Made by a program: the position numbers and the translations under genes. A stretch of 64,000 nt of DNA from Ophthalmolycus amberensis (lineage: Eukaryota; Chordata; Actinopteri; Perciformes; Zoarcidae): NCBI GenBank assembly GCA_024529925.1, contig JAFEUB010001013.1, positions 237,001 to 301,000 on the forward strand, written 5' to 3'. Of the stretch, positions 43,761-55,309 are shown in pieces; within the stretch, counting starts at the first letter, position 1, and each line of letters begins with the position of its first letter. The notes below the pieces were generated by a model. The model made no database searches. It was not told the DNA's origin and saw only the letters and a program-made list of their open reading frames with translations.

Positions 43761-46574
43761 ACTCCTGCTATGCCAGTAGCACTCAACCTCGTAAACATGA
43801 ACTTATTGACTGTATATGAAGACGTGACCATCCATTTTAAATCCTGCTTCACACTCTCATAGGGATGACATTGGTCTAAGGTTATACGTGTGAATGTTTC
43901 GTCCTCATGTTCCTGTATCCACTACAGCTCAGTGCTGTCTGCTAAAGAGTGTGTGTTCATGTGAAATAGGAAATCCTGTTGCAGTCAGGGTGACTGGATG
44001 ACCTCAACAGGATAGGAGGTGGTGCGGAGGTTTGAACAAACACACACCGTGATGGAATGACACGCCACAGCTGGTTGGTTAGTCTTGGCTGGTAGGATGG
44101 GTATTTGGGGGGGGGGGGTGTTGGTAGATGCAGCTTTTAAATCACCACAGCGACCGTGATGGTAGTGTTGTTTTCACCTTGTGAGGCTGTGTGTGAGTGA
44201 TCGTGGCAAAACGTGGTCCAGAAACACCTGCCACCGGGGCTCTCCTGAGTTCTTTGCCAGATGTTTGTATAACTGTCTGTCTGTCTGTGGACAGATTTGG
44301 TGACCAGGATAGCATCACAACCGTGCAAGATACAGGTGTAGTTGAGAATTAAGGGCCAAGTTCAGAGATGGTTCAAACATACTACAAATGTAGGGGAGCT
44401 CAATATGATGGTGGAGTTTGAAAATGGCTTTGGTCAAAGAAAGGGAGCCGGAAGTAGAGGGGGGTAGTGACAACAGTGACACAGTGTATATGTCATAATG
44501 TCTTATTATGAAAGGTAAGAACGGAAGGAGTGGGTCTCACTGCGCTTTCTTTGTCAGGGTTGAGAGGAGTAATAAAGTTTGAGGTCTTGGTTCAAAATAC
44601 GGAGTCTCCGTTGTGTTGAACACTATAGTGTGCGTTTTGAATATGTTCTCAATTTCCATAAACAGATTCTGCAGTCACATGTAGAATCTGAAAGCGGCGG
44701 GACAAACTCGTGGCATCGTAGTGTTCTGGTTTTTGTTGTTTTATCTTATCTGTGGTCAATGGCGATGGGTTCAGAGATTGGTACGTTCTACACAACGTGA
44801 TTGATTGACTGCTTTATTCGTGGTGCAAAAGCTCAGAAAAACTAAAAATGAATGACGTTGCTTTTATATATTCAATATACACTATATATACAGATATGTT
44901 TTTCTGCTTTCCCATCATGTTAACTCCTGACCTCCATGTTGGAAACCACTGGTGTGCACATATACACGCTAATATGAGGGAGTTTGATGGAGTGTCATGG
45001 TCTGTTAAAACACAGAAGGTATGTCAAAACCTAAAAAACATTTATTTTATGGAAACCAAAACACAGGTCTAGACCGTCGACCACAAACATGAATTCCAGC
45101 ACGGTTCTTGTCGTCCCCTTTATCGTTTTACCGCTAGAAACACTGACCGCATACTCTGACAGTCCCAGAATAAAAGAGGAAGCTGTTCAAACCGTAATCA
45201 AATTCTGCTCTGACACAAACCACAACCTGCCAGCTGAAAACAGCACAGCAGCCGAGTGTGGGATGTCGCGTGGATCCACCCAGCCTGCCCTCTCTCTCCC
45301 ATCATTATGAAGCGCTGTGTGTAGAAGATTTCACCCTGAAAGGTGTTTACGCTCTTATGTTCCATACAACTTTAATGACCAAGTAAACTGGTTTTTGCCT
45401 TATTGACTCTCCTCACTTCCTAGAATTGCTTTTGATTGTGTGCCAGAACCGAGTGATACAGCCAGCTTAATAACAGAGTCCTTTCAGGAGTGAATCAGAA
45501 GGAGTTGCCTCTATCTCTGTATGTCTTTCAGTCCCATCCCGCGGTACCTTCTGGTCTATTGAGGTGGCTGTCAGCGGGCAAATTGGTATCTTTCCCTGCT
45601 CTGTGATGGACTCCTCGCCCTGTGCTTGGTTGTTGATTGCCGGTGCAAACAGCCGGCTGCAAGAAGAAGAGAGTGTTTGCCGATGTTTACCGTTTCTGTT
45701 CAAGATGAGAAAAAAAAATCCCTGCGATTCGATTTTTATGATCTGGTTCTCATTATGTGCATTGTCATTTTTTTTTTAACCAGTGGAGAAGAAAACAAAA
45801 TTCATCCAGAAGTGTAACAATGTTATTTTTTTTCTTCCTCCCAGACAGTGGAAGTGCTTTTGGGTCCTGTAAGACTTGAACCATTTTACAGGAAGGGGGG
45901 CGGATGCCACAAGTGGAGTCGAGTGCATATGGTGTGTCTTTAAACCTCTAAATATGCCCCAAGCCTTTTTAAATCCTCCTCAGTCCTTGACTGTGAGCGA
46001 GGGCATTGGCTTGGTTCGTGTTCGCTGTGGCTGCGTTTGACCTCGTAGTTCAATTTGGAAGTTATCCAATTTCTGCAAACCCCTGTGTTTGGTTTGTGTG
46101 TGTGTTGGGTTGTCAGCTGCTTAGCACGTTGAGAGATAATACAGTTTGACACTGATGTCATGCGCCACCCCGCAAGCCATCACATAATGTTGTTTAAAAA
46201 AGTTACAGCCAATGTCCAACAATGTATTGTAGTTGACTCGACCGTCACCTCATTGCCTGTAACCCACTGCAATCATGACTCCCACACACAAACACACTTC
46301 CTGGGCTAAACCGATACCAAAGAAAAATGCTGAAAAGAAACAAACAAACTCCAAAACAATTCTCATGACCTACTATTCTGATTTGCTCCATTTTTCAGCT
46401 GTTCATCATTTTGTTTTGGAGGCACTTGAAAAGAGGCGGATCCACCGTTTTCTGGAAACACTTCTTTTCAATTACCTCTTTTGAGCAAAGTCGAAAGAAG
46501 GCGATTGATATGGAAACGGACACGCACATCATCATCATCTTCCCGTTTGTCTTGGAGGGGTAGAGTGATGTGTT
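43761..46574. other. unique non-coding DNA
   Basis: Nearly 3 kb. Features inside are G12 at 44107-44118 and an AT-rich stretch at 44855-44900. Short frames (60-80 codons) have no splice or domain support. Confidence 0.5.
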
Positions 46575-46870
46575 GGGGGGGGGGGGGTTGAGGGGAAAGG
46601 GAGATGAAAGATGGAGAGAGATGAGAGACAGAAGCGGCAGGGGACGACAAGGTTGACGAACAGACGAGAGGCGGAGGGACAGGAGGGGAGGGTGGGGGGG
46701 TGATAGAAGAGGAGGATTTGAAGCGGGGACAGGATGATGATGTCGGGGTAGACGGAGGATGAGAGGCAGCAGATGTGGGGAGGGGAGCGATGGGACGACA
46801 TGAAAGCACGGGAGACGACGGAGACGAGGCGGTGTTCAAGAACAGATGAGAAGGATCAGATGTTGTGAGA
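46575..46870. repeat. G13 plus purine-rich tract
   Basis: G13 at 46575-46587 followed by about 280 bp of GA-rich plus strand. The Ser/Pro/Leu-rich minus frame (46468-46839) is compositional. Confidence 0.8.
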
Positions 46871-47019
46871 GGGTGAAACAGTCGGAGAACGTGAGAAGGG
46901 GATACATTGATGTTGAGGAATCAGAGAATAACAGAGGATGATAAAATCTAATGGAAGCTGTAATTATTAGCATGTGTGGCTACAAGCTAAACAGTCAGCC
47001 AGTGTTGTTAACAGGCAGC

Positions 47020-47540
47020 ATGCTGAAGTGTCTTAAACTTCCATTCTATCTCATGGCCATGACGGGGCAACTCCTCTGGTTGTAAAAAGACGTGAGATTG
47101 TATAGAAGTCTATGAGAAAATGACTCTACTGCTCTTTTGATTTATTACCTCAGTAAACATTGTAAACATGAGTTTATGGTCTCAATCTCTAGTTTCAAGT
47201 CTTCTTCAATACAGCATGATGTTCATTTAGTAAATTATCCTCCATTTAGATTCAAATAGACCATAAAGCAGAGTATGCTTTAGGGCGGGGCTTACTGTGA
47301 TTGACAGGTCGCTACCACGGTGTTGTCCGTGCTTTCGTCTTAAAACTTTCACCCTTTTAGAGTGTTTTCACTTCATGAAACTTAATGTTACATTTTGGTC
47401 ACCTAAAAATGTCTTGTTCTGCATTGGGTTGTACTTAGCTCCACTCTCTCGTGTCACTTCAGGTTGCAAAAAACAAACCAATGTGGCGATGGCCAAATTG
47501 ACCAACTCCATGCTTCAAAACAGCAGTCCACAAACCAATG
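47020..47540 (+). repeat. family A copy 5 (near-complete)
   Basis: CTGAAGTGTCTTAAACTTCC, TGTATAGAAGTCTATGAGAA, ATTACCTCAGTAAACATTGT, TTCAAGTCTTCTTCAATACA, GACCATAAAGCAGAGTATGC, TTGACAGGTCGCTACCACGG and AACAGCAGTCCACAAACCAA are collinear with copy 3. Like copy 3, it passes into repeat B instead of its normal 3' end. Confidence 0.87.
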
Positions 47541-47603
47541 AAGGTCCAAGTCACCGTGACCTCACAAAACTCGTTTTTTTGGCCATAGCTCAAGAATTCA
47601 TAG
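47541..47603 (+). repeat. repeat B fragment fused to family A copy 5
   Basis: GAAGGTCCAAGTCACCGTGA, CCTCACAAAACTCG and GGCCATAGCTCAAGAATTCA match repeat B. It is cut short after about 60 bp by the start of family A copy 6. Confidence 0.78.
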
Positions 47604-47910
47604 TGGGTGGGGCTACCTTGTGATTGACAGGTTGCTACCACGGCGTCGTCTGGTCTGGGAGTTGTCCGTGTTTTTCGTCATAGAACTTTAATCCATTCAG
47701 TGTTTTCAGTTAGTGAAAGGTAATAGTAATATTTTGGTCTCCTAAAATCATCAGTGTTCGGTCGTACTTAGCTCCACCCTCTTTTGTCACGTTGTCAACG
47801 AGATGGCGACTGGCCAAAACGCCGAACTCAAGGCTTCAAAACGACAGTCCACAAACCAGTGGGTGACGTCATGGTGACTACGTCCACTTTCCATATACAG
47901 TCCATGTTTG
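47604..47910 (+). repeat. family A copy 6 (3' half)
   Basis: GGGTGGGGCTACCTTGTGAT, TTGACAGGTTGCTACCACGG, GTCTGGGAGTTGTCCGTG, AACGAGATGGCGACTGGCC, CACAAACCAGTGGGTGACGT and TCCATATACAGTCCATG complete a second, collinear copy directly after copy 5, here with the normal 3' end. Confidence 0.85.
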
Positions 47911-48135
47911 TCAACCAACTCAAACAGCTAACATAAACTTGATTAGCTAGCTCGCTACAGCTAACTATGACCTCTTTAACTTCCTATAAAAAACTAGTAC
48001 GGAAACGGTATTATGTTGAAGTACATGGGATTCATTGTACTACTTTTGTTTTTTACCGCGGTACAGAGAATAGTGGAATTTCACAACTATCGTTATTGAC
48101 TACTACAGTAGTCTGGTATGGTGACATCCCTGTAA
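47911..48135 (+). mobile_element. hAT-type right-end fragment related to repeat D
   Basis: AAACAGCTAACATAAACTTG, ACATGGGATTCATTGTACTA, TTTTACCGCGGTACAGAG and TATGGTGACATCCCTG are in the same order as 12600-12735 of repeat D copy 1 and end the same way. No left end is visible. Confidence 0.5.
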
Positions 48136-48700
48136 ATAAGAGACGGGGAGAAAAGAAGAGGTATGAAAGTACCAAAAACTGTAAAACAAAAGTAAGAACA
48201 AACTGGAGTGAACATAAGGAACAAAAAGGTAGGTAAAGTGAGGTAATCATATGTACTTTATATAAAATGTACAGTACATGAGAAACCTGTCCAGCCAGCA
48301 GGTGTTGAGACGTTATGGAGTGTGTTCTGTATTGGAGTGCACCTTGCAGCTGTGGACTATTTGTTCTAGCGCTTAAGTCTGGCAGCCGGTCCTCGTGCAC
48401 AGTGTTTGACTAGAGTCGGTTTGCTCAGACTCGCTTATCTCTCAGCTGCTGCTCTCCGAGCGCAAACATGCCTCGCCGTTCTCTTGGCTCTCAGCAGCGC
48501 GCCGCTCAACCCGAGTGTGTACATGGATGTTTACATAATTATACTTTCCGTTTCGGGGCGGGAGGAGGGTAAAAAACAATGAAAAGGGGGGAGATATATC
48601 TCTGCAAATGAAATCCACACACTGCGCTCGCTGTACAGTAAATGTCACAGGTTGGCCCGGAAGGTGAAAAGCCCACATATGTTGCCATGTGACTCGTGCT
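48136..48700. other. non-coding, no recognisable feature
   Basis: Unique sequence. The 115-codon minus frame (48053-48400) overlaps the transposon fragment and has no support. Confidence 0.5.
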
Positions 48701-48750
48701 CTCTCACACGTACACACACACATACACACACACATACACATACATAGCAC
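48701..48750. repeat. imperfect CA/CATA tract
   Basis: ACACACACATACACACACAC-type sequence. Confidence 0.85.
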
Positions 48751-49418
48751 ACACTAACGGCGTCGCTGTGCTACACAAGTGTTTGTGTGCGCGCCGACTG
48801 GGAAGAGATGGCGCCAGATGTGGCCACAAATGAACAGCTGTTACTCAGCGCTACAGCTGCCTGCCTCGTTGTCACGACCCCCCCCAGCCCCCCACCCCAC
48901 CCCGCCATTGCATTTGTGATTCGGGTTGAAGTCCCACCTCTTAATGTGGCCGCTAGTTTCCTCAGGGAGCCGGTATGATTGGTGAGAGCTGGAATAATCG
49001 ATGCTGGTCGTGTTGAGTGTTTGGTGTGTGGGAGTGTGAGTAAAGTTGTTGGCGATGTCATTAAGTGCATGTTCTGACAGTGAAAGTGTGAAATTGGAAG
49101 CACTATCGACGGATGGGGGGGTCGAGGCGGCAGCATCGTGATGGAGGAATTTAAATAACGGGCCTTCTGTCAGACTGACACACTGATTGGCTGATGAACT
49201 GGCACAGATGGACGGACACCCACACTGAGAAATAGGTCTTCATGTACACAAAGAGGGAAAAACAGGAAGGCAGCACAAAGGCAAAGAGGCCAAGATGAAC
49301 AGGGTGAGTGTGCGATTGTTTCGCTTTAATCCCTCCGAAGGACACACGGTCGTCCAGCAGATCAGCATGTTGTGATTGAACAGGGTCCCATCTCCCAACA
49401 TTCATTCCAAAACGCGCA
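48751..49418. other. non-coding, no recognisable feature
   Basis: Unique, C-rich at 48880-48905. The overlapping frames at 48771-49136 are antisense to one another and unsupported. Confidence 0.45.
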
Positions 49419-49573
49419 CAGACACACACACACACACACCTACACACAGAGAAAGGAGTGTTCGCACAGTGCACACTGAAGGCATGCTGGGAAATACGAA
49501 CGTTTGTGCTCATCAGCTCCCTCACCTCTGACTGTGATGCACCTGAGGGGCATGAAATGCTCGGAAGCACACA

Positions 49574-49617
<44 letters not shown>

Positions 49618-49718
49618 ATAAGAGGCAGATTGGGTGCATATTGTTGTGATTGGTGGGGAAACAAGGTTTGTGTGTGTGTATATGTGTGTGTGTGCGTGTG
49701 TGTGTGTGTGTGTGTGGG
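49419..49718. repeat. cluster of (CA)n, (CA)n and (GT)n tracts
   Basis: (CA)n at 49419-49446 and 49566-49617, then (GT)n at 49665-49718 with TATG and GCGT interruptions. The CA and GT tracts face each other across about 48 bp and are complementary, so an intrastrand stem of around 50 bp is possible. Confidence 0.95.
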
Positions 49719-49934
49719 GCATGCCGGGTTAAGGCAGATGGAGATGGGGGGAGAAAGGTGGGCACTGGGGAAAAACACTGCACAGCACATTAGGATATAG
49801 ACGCACTCCGACGCTGCGAAGCCAGCATCCAGTGGAGACAGCGTGGCAAATTACAGAGCGTACCTGAACAGGAGAAACAACGCAGCTCATTTATTTACGT
49901 GTCAGTTTATTTATTGATTTTGTTTCTCCATCAA

Positions 49935-50160
49935 ATGGCCAACTCAAGGCCTCGGAGCCGAACGGGATGTTTGGAAATAGCTTGTTTTGTCCGATTAACA
50001 GTGGAAAACCAAGAGATGTTTAATTTACAAATAACATAAAACAGACAAAAAGCATACATGCTCAAATTTGAGAAGCTGGAACTGGAAGATATTAGAGATT
50101 TTTGCTTTGAAATTAGTTGCCAGAATTGCTGATTAACATTTGTTTGGGCGTTGTTGCAGC
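49935..50160 (-). repeat. repeat E copy 3
   Basis: GCTTGTTTTGTCCGATTAAC, AGTGGAAAACCAAGAGATGT with TTAATTTACAAATAACAT, and TTTGAGAAGCTGGAACTGGA are collinear with repeat E, inverted like copy 1. Confidence 0.6.
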
Positions 50161-50559
50161 AGCACATCAAATTCGAACAAGGTTTTGCTACCAATGTGTT
50201 ATTTATTATCATCAAATATCTCTTCAGGATAATTTAACTTTTGAATAAAACTGTCTAGGTATGCTTTTTCAGAAGTAATGAAGATGCTGTAATGTTAAGC
50301 TCTCTACTACACCACTCTGCAACAGTCAATAAGCCACGAGGGAGTTGGAGACAGTACTGGCTGCTGAAGTCTCCAGTTACACCTGCCGTGAAAGCTCCAG
50401 AGCGAATACACAGACAACTCCAGATTAGATCTCAACTTTGTGGGTCTCTAAGCCACAACACACAACCAGGAGGGATTAAAACCTGATTTCCCAGGACTGC
50501 TCCTAAAGGTGGAGTATTAAGTGAAATTGGATTCCAATCCTTTCCCGTTTATATCTGTG
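50161..50559. other. non-coding, no recognisable feature
   Basis: Unique sequence. Confidence 0.5.
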
Positions 50560-50800
50560 GGTGTTAAAATATACGGCTCACGGCTTTCGAAGAGATGCAA
50601 GTCAGATGCACCTGGAGCAGCCTGGGGGAATCGCCATCCCAGCAGCCACCTTTAGGGATATTTGCATGAGTTTATACACAGCTCGAGCTGTAGTCTAGAC
50701 ACAACCTGGCCTCTCTCGAGGTTATGACATGCATTTGGCACAGAGTCACAGAAATGGGCCCCGAGTCCCTCCAAAGGTAAACACACACGGCAAGCATGGC
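50560..50800. other. candidate conserved non-coding block with octamer motif
   Basis: Repeat-free block with ATTTGCAT at 50660-50667, CAGTCAGATGCACCTGGAGC-like E-box sequence (CACCTG near 50607) and TATGACATGCATTTGGCAC. Regulatory texture, conservation untested. Confidence 0.38.
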
Positions 50801-51114
50801 ATGTCTCGTTGTGTGCTTCACAAAAGCTAGAAGTACACAAATCTGGAGATGAGATCAGTAGATCAGTAGACCGAGCCTTCCCTGATGAGCTTCAAGGTTG
50901 ATCATTGACTTTGCAAATTTCACTTTGATAAAACATTCCAGCCCAGTCGCCAGGAGAAACAATGTTGGCATTGTACGTTTCTGCAAACTATGGATAAGTA
51001 GAATGTCTTTTTTTTGTTTTTTGCTTTTGGTCAGAGCAAGTAACGTAGTATATCAACCTTTATTGAAAGTTACGTGGTATAACAAGGAGTATTACAAGCG
51101 AAAAGTTTACTAAG
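50801..51114. other. non-coding, no recognisable feature
   Basis: Unique sequence. Confidence 0.5.
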
Positions 51115-51240
51115 GGCAGCTAGAAGTGGTTGTGGGTGGGTCAAACAAACCCCAGGAGACTGCTGTTTATTTCCTGCATGAAACCAAAAGTAAATGTTGG
51201 TTTTACGGTATTGTTACGTAACATTGTTACACTTGTTACG
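51115..51240 (+). repeat. repeat C fragment
   Basis: GGGTGGGTCAAACAAACCCC, AGGAGACTGCTGTTTATTTC, TGCATGAAACCAAAAGTAAA and TGTTGGTTTTACGG parallel 38815-38905 in the nested copy. It ends where the 13-bp array region begins. Confidence 0.6.
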
Positions 51241-51273
51241 CAACACAAGAAAGTCAACGACTTACTTTGTCAC

Positions 51274-51494
51274 CGTTGTTTCGCTGCGTTGTTTCGCTGC
51301 GTTGTTTCGCTGCGTTGTTTCGCTGTGTTGTTTGGCTACGTTGTTTGGCTACGTTGTTTGGCTACGTTGTTTGGCTACGTTGTTTGGCTGCGTTGTTTGG
51401 CTGCGTTGTTTGGCTGCGTTGTTTGGCTGCGTTGTTTGGCTGCGTTGTTTGGCTGCGTTGTTTGGCTGCGTTGTTTCGCTGCGTTGTTTCGCCC
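51274..51494. repeat. 13-bp tandem array, 17 units
   Basis: Unit CGTTGTTTSGCTR repeats 17 times without length change. Units 1-4 and 16 are CGTTGTTTCGCTG, unit 17 is CGTTGTTTCGCCC, units 5-8 end in GGCTA and units 9-15 in GGCTG. Because 13 is not a multiple of 3, all three plus frames stay open with the same LRCFAALF-like peptide. The three overlapping frames at 51130-51536 are therefore artefacts. Confidence 0.97.
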
Positions 51495-52284
51495 GAAATG
51501 ACTAGCTTAGAAGATCGACGGAAAGTCAATCCCTAAGAATTTTAATAATTGATCATCGAAGTCACTGATGAAACAAACGTTACCAAACATTCTCTGGTTC
51601 GAGCCTTTGTGAAGAAATGTGAAGACTTTCCTCCGGGAACTTATTCTTTTTTCACAAATTTCTGAGGTGAAGTGGAACCGTCAGTTCATGAGCGATCTGA
51701 ACACAAACACTTTATCACACGCTCAGCCAAACTATAATCCACTGAAATAGACAGCTTCAGATTCAGTGTAAAACCAAATCAAATGTGTGCAATGCCATCA
51801 TTTTCTGGCTTCAGACGTACAGTACGCAGCTGTGTTCCAGTCAGCAGTCAGGCTCCAGCCATTCTGACACATTTACGTCGTCTGGTAATATTTCTGTTGT
51901 TGTTTCGTCTGTCAAGACTGCTCAAAGCCTTCAGCTGCTGCCTCAAAACACCCCGATGCATCATGTGCAGTAATTGGTTTGCTATATTATGACTTACTTG
52001 TTCCTAATGCGTGTCAAACTGCTCATCGCCAAGCTTTTGAATTCATACTTATATTCTCTTCTACTGTCACACAATTGTACATCAACTGTACATTGATTTT
52101 AGCTTCACATGCAAAGATTGTTAGCAGAAAGCAGCTCAGATTGCTGTTGGATGTGACAGGAACTGTGATGAATAAGAAATGCAGGTCCCACTGCACAGAA
52201 AATGTTTTCTACTCTCTTTTTATGCATAAGGTGGTGTGTTGCTGTGTGTTTTTACAAAAATTAGGTCCAGAAAATTGCAATACA
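51495..52284. other. non-coding, no recognisable feature
   Basis: Unique sequence, no supported frame. Confidence 0.5.
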
Positions 52285-52330
52285 TCGCAATATATTGAAT
52301 CGTAACCCGTGTCATGATACATAGTGCTTC
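52285..52330. mobile_element. possible hAT-type fragment
   Basis: CATCGCAATATATTGAATCG with TAACCCGTGTCATGATAC resembles internal/terminal words of fish MITEs ('gcaatatgt..gaatcgtaac'). No ends found. Confidence 0.3.
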
Positions 52331-53149
52331 GCCACGTTCTCGGCCATACACCGCCCTGCGTTTGAGACTCGACTCACGACTCCGGTGAAGCCATTGTAAC
52401 GCCGCGCTGATAGGTTGTCGCGTGTTTTGCGACATCTCATCGTCTCGTCCCGATCGGCTGTTTGGATTGAATATTTGTTTGGATTGAATATTGTCCGAAA
52501 AACACATGAATCAGTTGTCTAGTAGAAATCCTGCATGGAGAATAGACACATTTGACCAAACATAGAAAACAACAACAACTTATTTTATGTTGCTGGAAAC
52601 ACCCTGTGAGTCCACTGACCGTGCCGGCGGCATAATGACTCCAGCCGAGATGTGAATTCAAAAGCGCGGAGTCTGGCTGTCTTGTTTATTGTGGCGTTTA
52701 TTCACCACCAGAGCTCTGTCTCCTCGATACAACGGGCGTCCACAGAAAAAAGCCTCCAGGAAGCGTTCGTGGCACCAAATGTCTCTGCAGTAAAAAGATG
52801 TGGTCAAATCAGATTGATCGGATGGTTCTAGTCTGCATGGAGAAATGTGTGTTTAAAAAAAAATCTTGTGTGTGTGTGAGAGAGATTCAGTATATTCTGG
52901 ATCCCTCGGCCATGTTGTCTGGTTTTCAGGGAGTATCCTTGGCCTTTTTATGAAGTGACCAATTGTATTTCACCTTTTTTACGACAGTAGAGATGAGTGC
53001 ATTGTGATGATCGTCCAATCACGCGGCAGTTATTTTTTTATGGAGGTAAAGGTGGCAGGGGATCAGGGATGCCCCATCCTTCACTGCATGTGTGTCATAC
53101 CGAGTGTCCGGCGGAGACAGAGAGAGAAACTGAGACAGGGGCAGAGCGA
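52331..53149. other. non-coding, no recognisable feature
   Basis: Unique sequence, with TTTGGATTGAATATT occurring twice in tandem at 52461-52494. Confidence 0.5.
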
Positions 53150-53318
53150 GTGTGTGTGTGTGTGTGTTTCTTCACCCAAGGACCTTCTGTTCTGTAATTA
53201 CTTTTTCCTGTGGTATGTTTTCCATCCCTTCCTCCCTCCCTCACGTCCATCCATCCATGCAACAGATTGCAGCGGTGATTCTGGATATCTGGAGGATCAG
53301 GCCACACACACAAACACA

Positions 53319-53353
<35 letters not shown>

Positions 53354-53616
53354 CAAAGCCATATGAATGTAATCAAGTCGGCAGTAGCACATGCCAGGAG
53401 AGCGGTGAGCCGGGGACAAGAGCAGGAGAAGATTTAGGTGTCCTTATAATCGGTGTGTGTGTGCGTGTGCGTGAGTGTGTGGTGTGTGTTTGTGCGTGTG
53501 TGTGTGATCCCTCAATGGGCAGCAACGGCAGCTAGCAAGCTATCTAATTTTCAGGACTTACAGTCACAAAGCCAGCTTGATTTCACCAGCCGGCAAATCT
53601 CAGAGTGTGTGTTTGA

Positions 53617-53649
<33 letters not shown>

Positions 53650-53650
53650 A
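53150..53650. repeat. cluster of GT, CA, GT and GT microsatellites
   Basis: (TG)n 53150-53167, (CA)n 53304-53350, interrupted GT 53451-53507 and (GT)n 53605-53649. The Cys-Val and His-Thr frames are artefacts. Confidence 0.95.
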
Positions 53651-53979
53651 CTTACTGACACATGGTGAAGATAAGCCTTTAGGCTCAGGTTGGCTGTGAT
53701 TCCACTCTGATTCCACTCTGTCCCTCTGTGTGTGTTTGTGGACCTTAATGTGTCTGTATGCATCTATTGCCGTGTCTCCAGAGTGTCTGTAGCTGTAAAC
53801 TCCCACTCCGTCTCTTTGTCAGGTTTTGGTCCAGAGCAGTTTACTGTGACGGCGTGGCGACTGAGAGACTGTCCGTGATCAGTAACATTAATCAACAGCA
53901 CACTCTTATCGCTCCTTTGTGATTCTTTTTTATTTTGTCTTCACGTATTCATGTCTGCTGTCGCCTACCAAAGCACTTT
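53651..53979. other. non-coding, no recognisable feature
   Basis: Unique sequence with an 11-bp tandem duplication (GATTCCACTCT) at 53698-53719. Confidence 0.5.
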
Positions 53980-54177
53980 GTGATAAACCTTTTCTCCCCG
54001 TTAAAACCCCTTTATGCGTTTGATGCTCCGCCGCGCCTCCACCGGCTCCCTCCTCATACTTAAAATTCAGCATTTGTGCCTCCTGATTTCTCAAGGGGGT
54101 TGATTGCATTAAATTTGATCCTTTTCAATCAGCGTTGTTACGGAAACAATGAATTGGATAAGCTCACACCTAGCAGC

Positions 54178-54178
<1 letters not shown>
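53980..54178. other. candidate conserved non-coding block, left part
   Basis: CTCAAGGGGGTTGATTGCAT, TAAATTTGATCCTTTTCAAT and CAATGAATTGGATAAGC are repeat-free and dense. It is separated from 54229-54500 by a microsatellite. Confidence 0.35.

Positions 54179-54228
<50 letters not shown>
54179..54228. repeat. (TG)n(CG)n tract, Z-DNA prone
   Basis: About 18 GT units run directly into about five GC units and then CACA. Alternating purine-pyrimidine of this kind is the classic Z-DNA-forming sequence. Confidence 0.95.
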
Positions 54229-54500
54229 AAGTTTCCAAGCAGTGCTGCAGAGGCAACAATTTCAGATTAAACAGATTCATGGGACCAGCGCAATTATCTG
54301 ATAAGGAAGATAAAAAGTAGAAGTTTATTTCTGGCGGTTGATAAAAGCAAGAATCGGAGCAGCTGAGGATGTCAGAATTATCATAATGGAAGTCAAAATC
54401 CAGCACTTGTTGGTAAACCAGCGCACTGATTGTCACGGCTGAGATTTTCCCCGTTCAATTGCAGTTTTGACGCCGCCGTCTGCATTTTAATGTGAAGTTT
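54229..54500. other. candidate conserved non-coding block with GATA cluster
   Basis: TTATCT at 54294-54299, TGATAA at 54299-54304, AGATAA at 54309-54314 and a further TGATAAAAGC near 54341 lie in repeat-free DNA. GATA-type words are clustered. Conservation not tested. Confidence 0.38.
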
Positions 54501-54538
54501 AATTATGACCTCTCCTAACTATCTGACTGTTCTGCTGC

Positions 54539-55078
54539 TTAACGCTCTGACCCTGAGCAGGTTTGGGGTGTGTTTTTGCTTCTGTCAGCTATAAAAATTT
54601 GACAACAATGGAAACTATAAATCTAACATTATTCCAAGTGCCAACAAGTGTTACCTATGTTGGGAAGAAAGGAGGCTCCATGTGCTACATATTGAACTAT
54701 TTACAGTTTTGCAACCTCTACTTGCAGCCTCTCCTCTCCTCACCTCTCCTCTCCTCTCCTCTCCTCTCCTCTCTCATCTCTGCTCTGTGTTCAGCGGTGA
54801 CTGTTGGTCTCAGATGAATCAATCACGGCAAATTTGAATTGAGACATGTAGACTAAAATGTTTTTGATGAAATATCACAATTTTAACCTTCGTTTTGGTT
54901 GCTTTTTCTAACGGAAGCCTTCGTCGCACATGATGTGTTCAAGGACCATAGGGAAGAGTCTGACGATAATGACGAGTTTGCCAGCTTCTGGCTATGATGA
55001 GCGGTGGAGTTCTGGCGATCGTCTGAATGACACATGCTTTTCAATCCCGCCGGAGGGTTTTGCAGTTCAGAGGGTTAA
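54539..55078 (+). mobile_element. family F copy 2, TTAA-flanked MITE with (CTCTC)n
   Basis: Bounded by TTAA at 54539-54542 and 55075-55078. The left end CGCTCTGACCC and, complemented, right end CCCTCTGAACTGC correspond to family F copy 1. AATATCACAATTTTAACCTT and TTTTTCTAACGGAAGCC are shared with copy 1. A CCTCTCCTCTCC pentamer array (54727-54775) has grown inside. Confidence 0.8.
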
Positions 55079-55309
55079 CGCTCATCTGGTCAGAGGGGGC
55101 ATCCAATCACGGCTGGAATCACTGTGAAGGAGGCTCGTTGAGAAGCATAATCCAGATGTAGAAGTGTCAGTGAGATGAGGAGGACGAGGTTAAATTTGAC
55201 CCTCACCTCTCTTGTCCTTCCCGCTCTCGTCCCTCTCATGCTTGTATCCTTGGACTGAAGGGGAATGCAGATGATGAGGGGTAATGTGAAGTCCCTCGCT
55301 CACTCACTC
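55079..55309. other. non-coding, no recognisable feature
   Basis: Unique sequence. Confidence 0.5.

Noticed and set aside
51130..51536. Leucine-rich-repeat-like protein (LRCFAALF repeats) in three frames
   Set aside because: The 13-bp DNA repeat gives the same peptide in every frame. There is no start context or splice sites, and no selection on a frame is possible.
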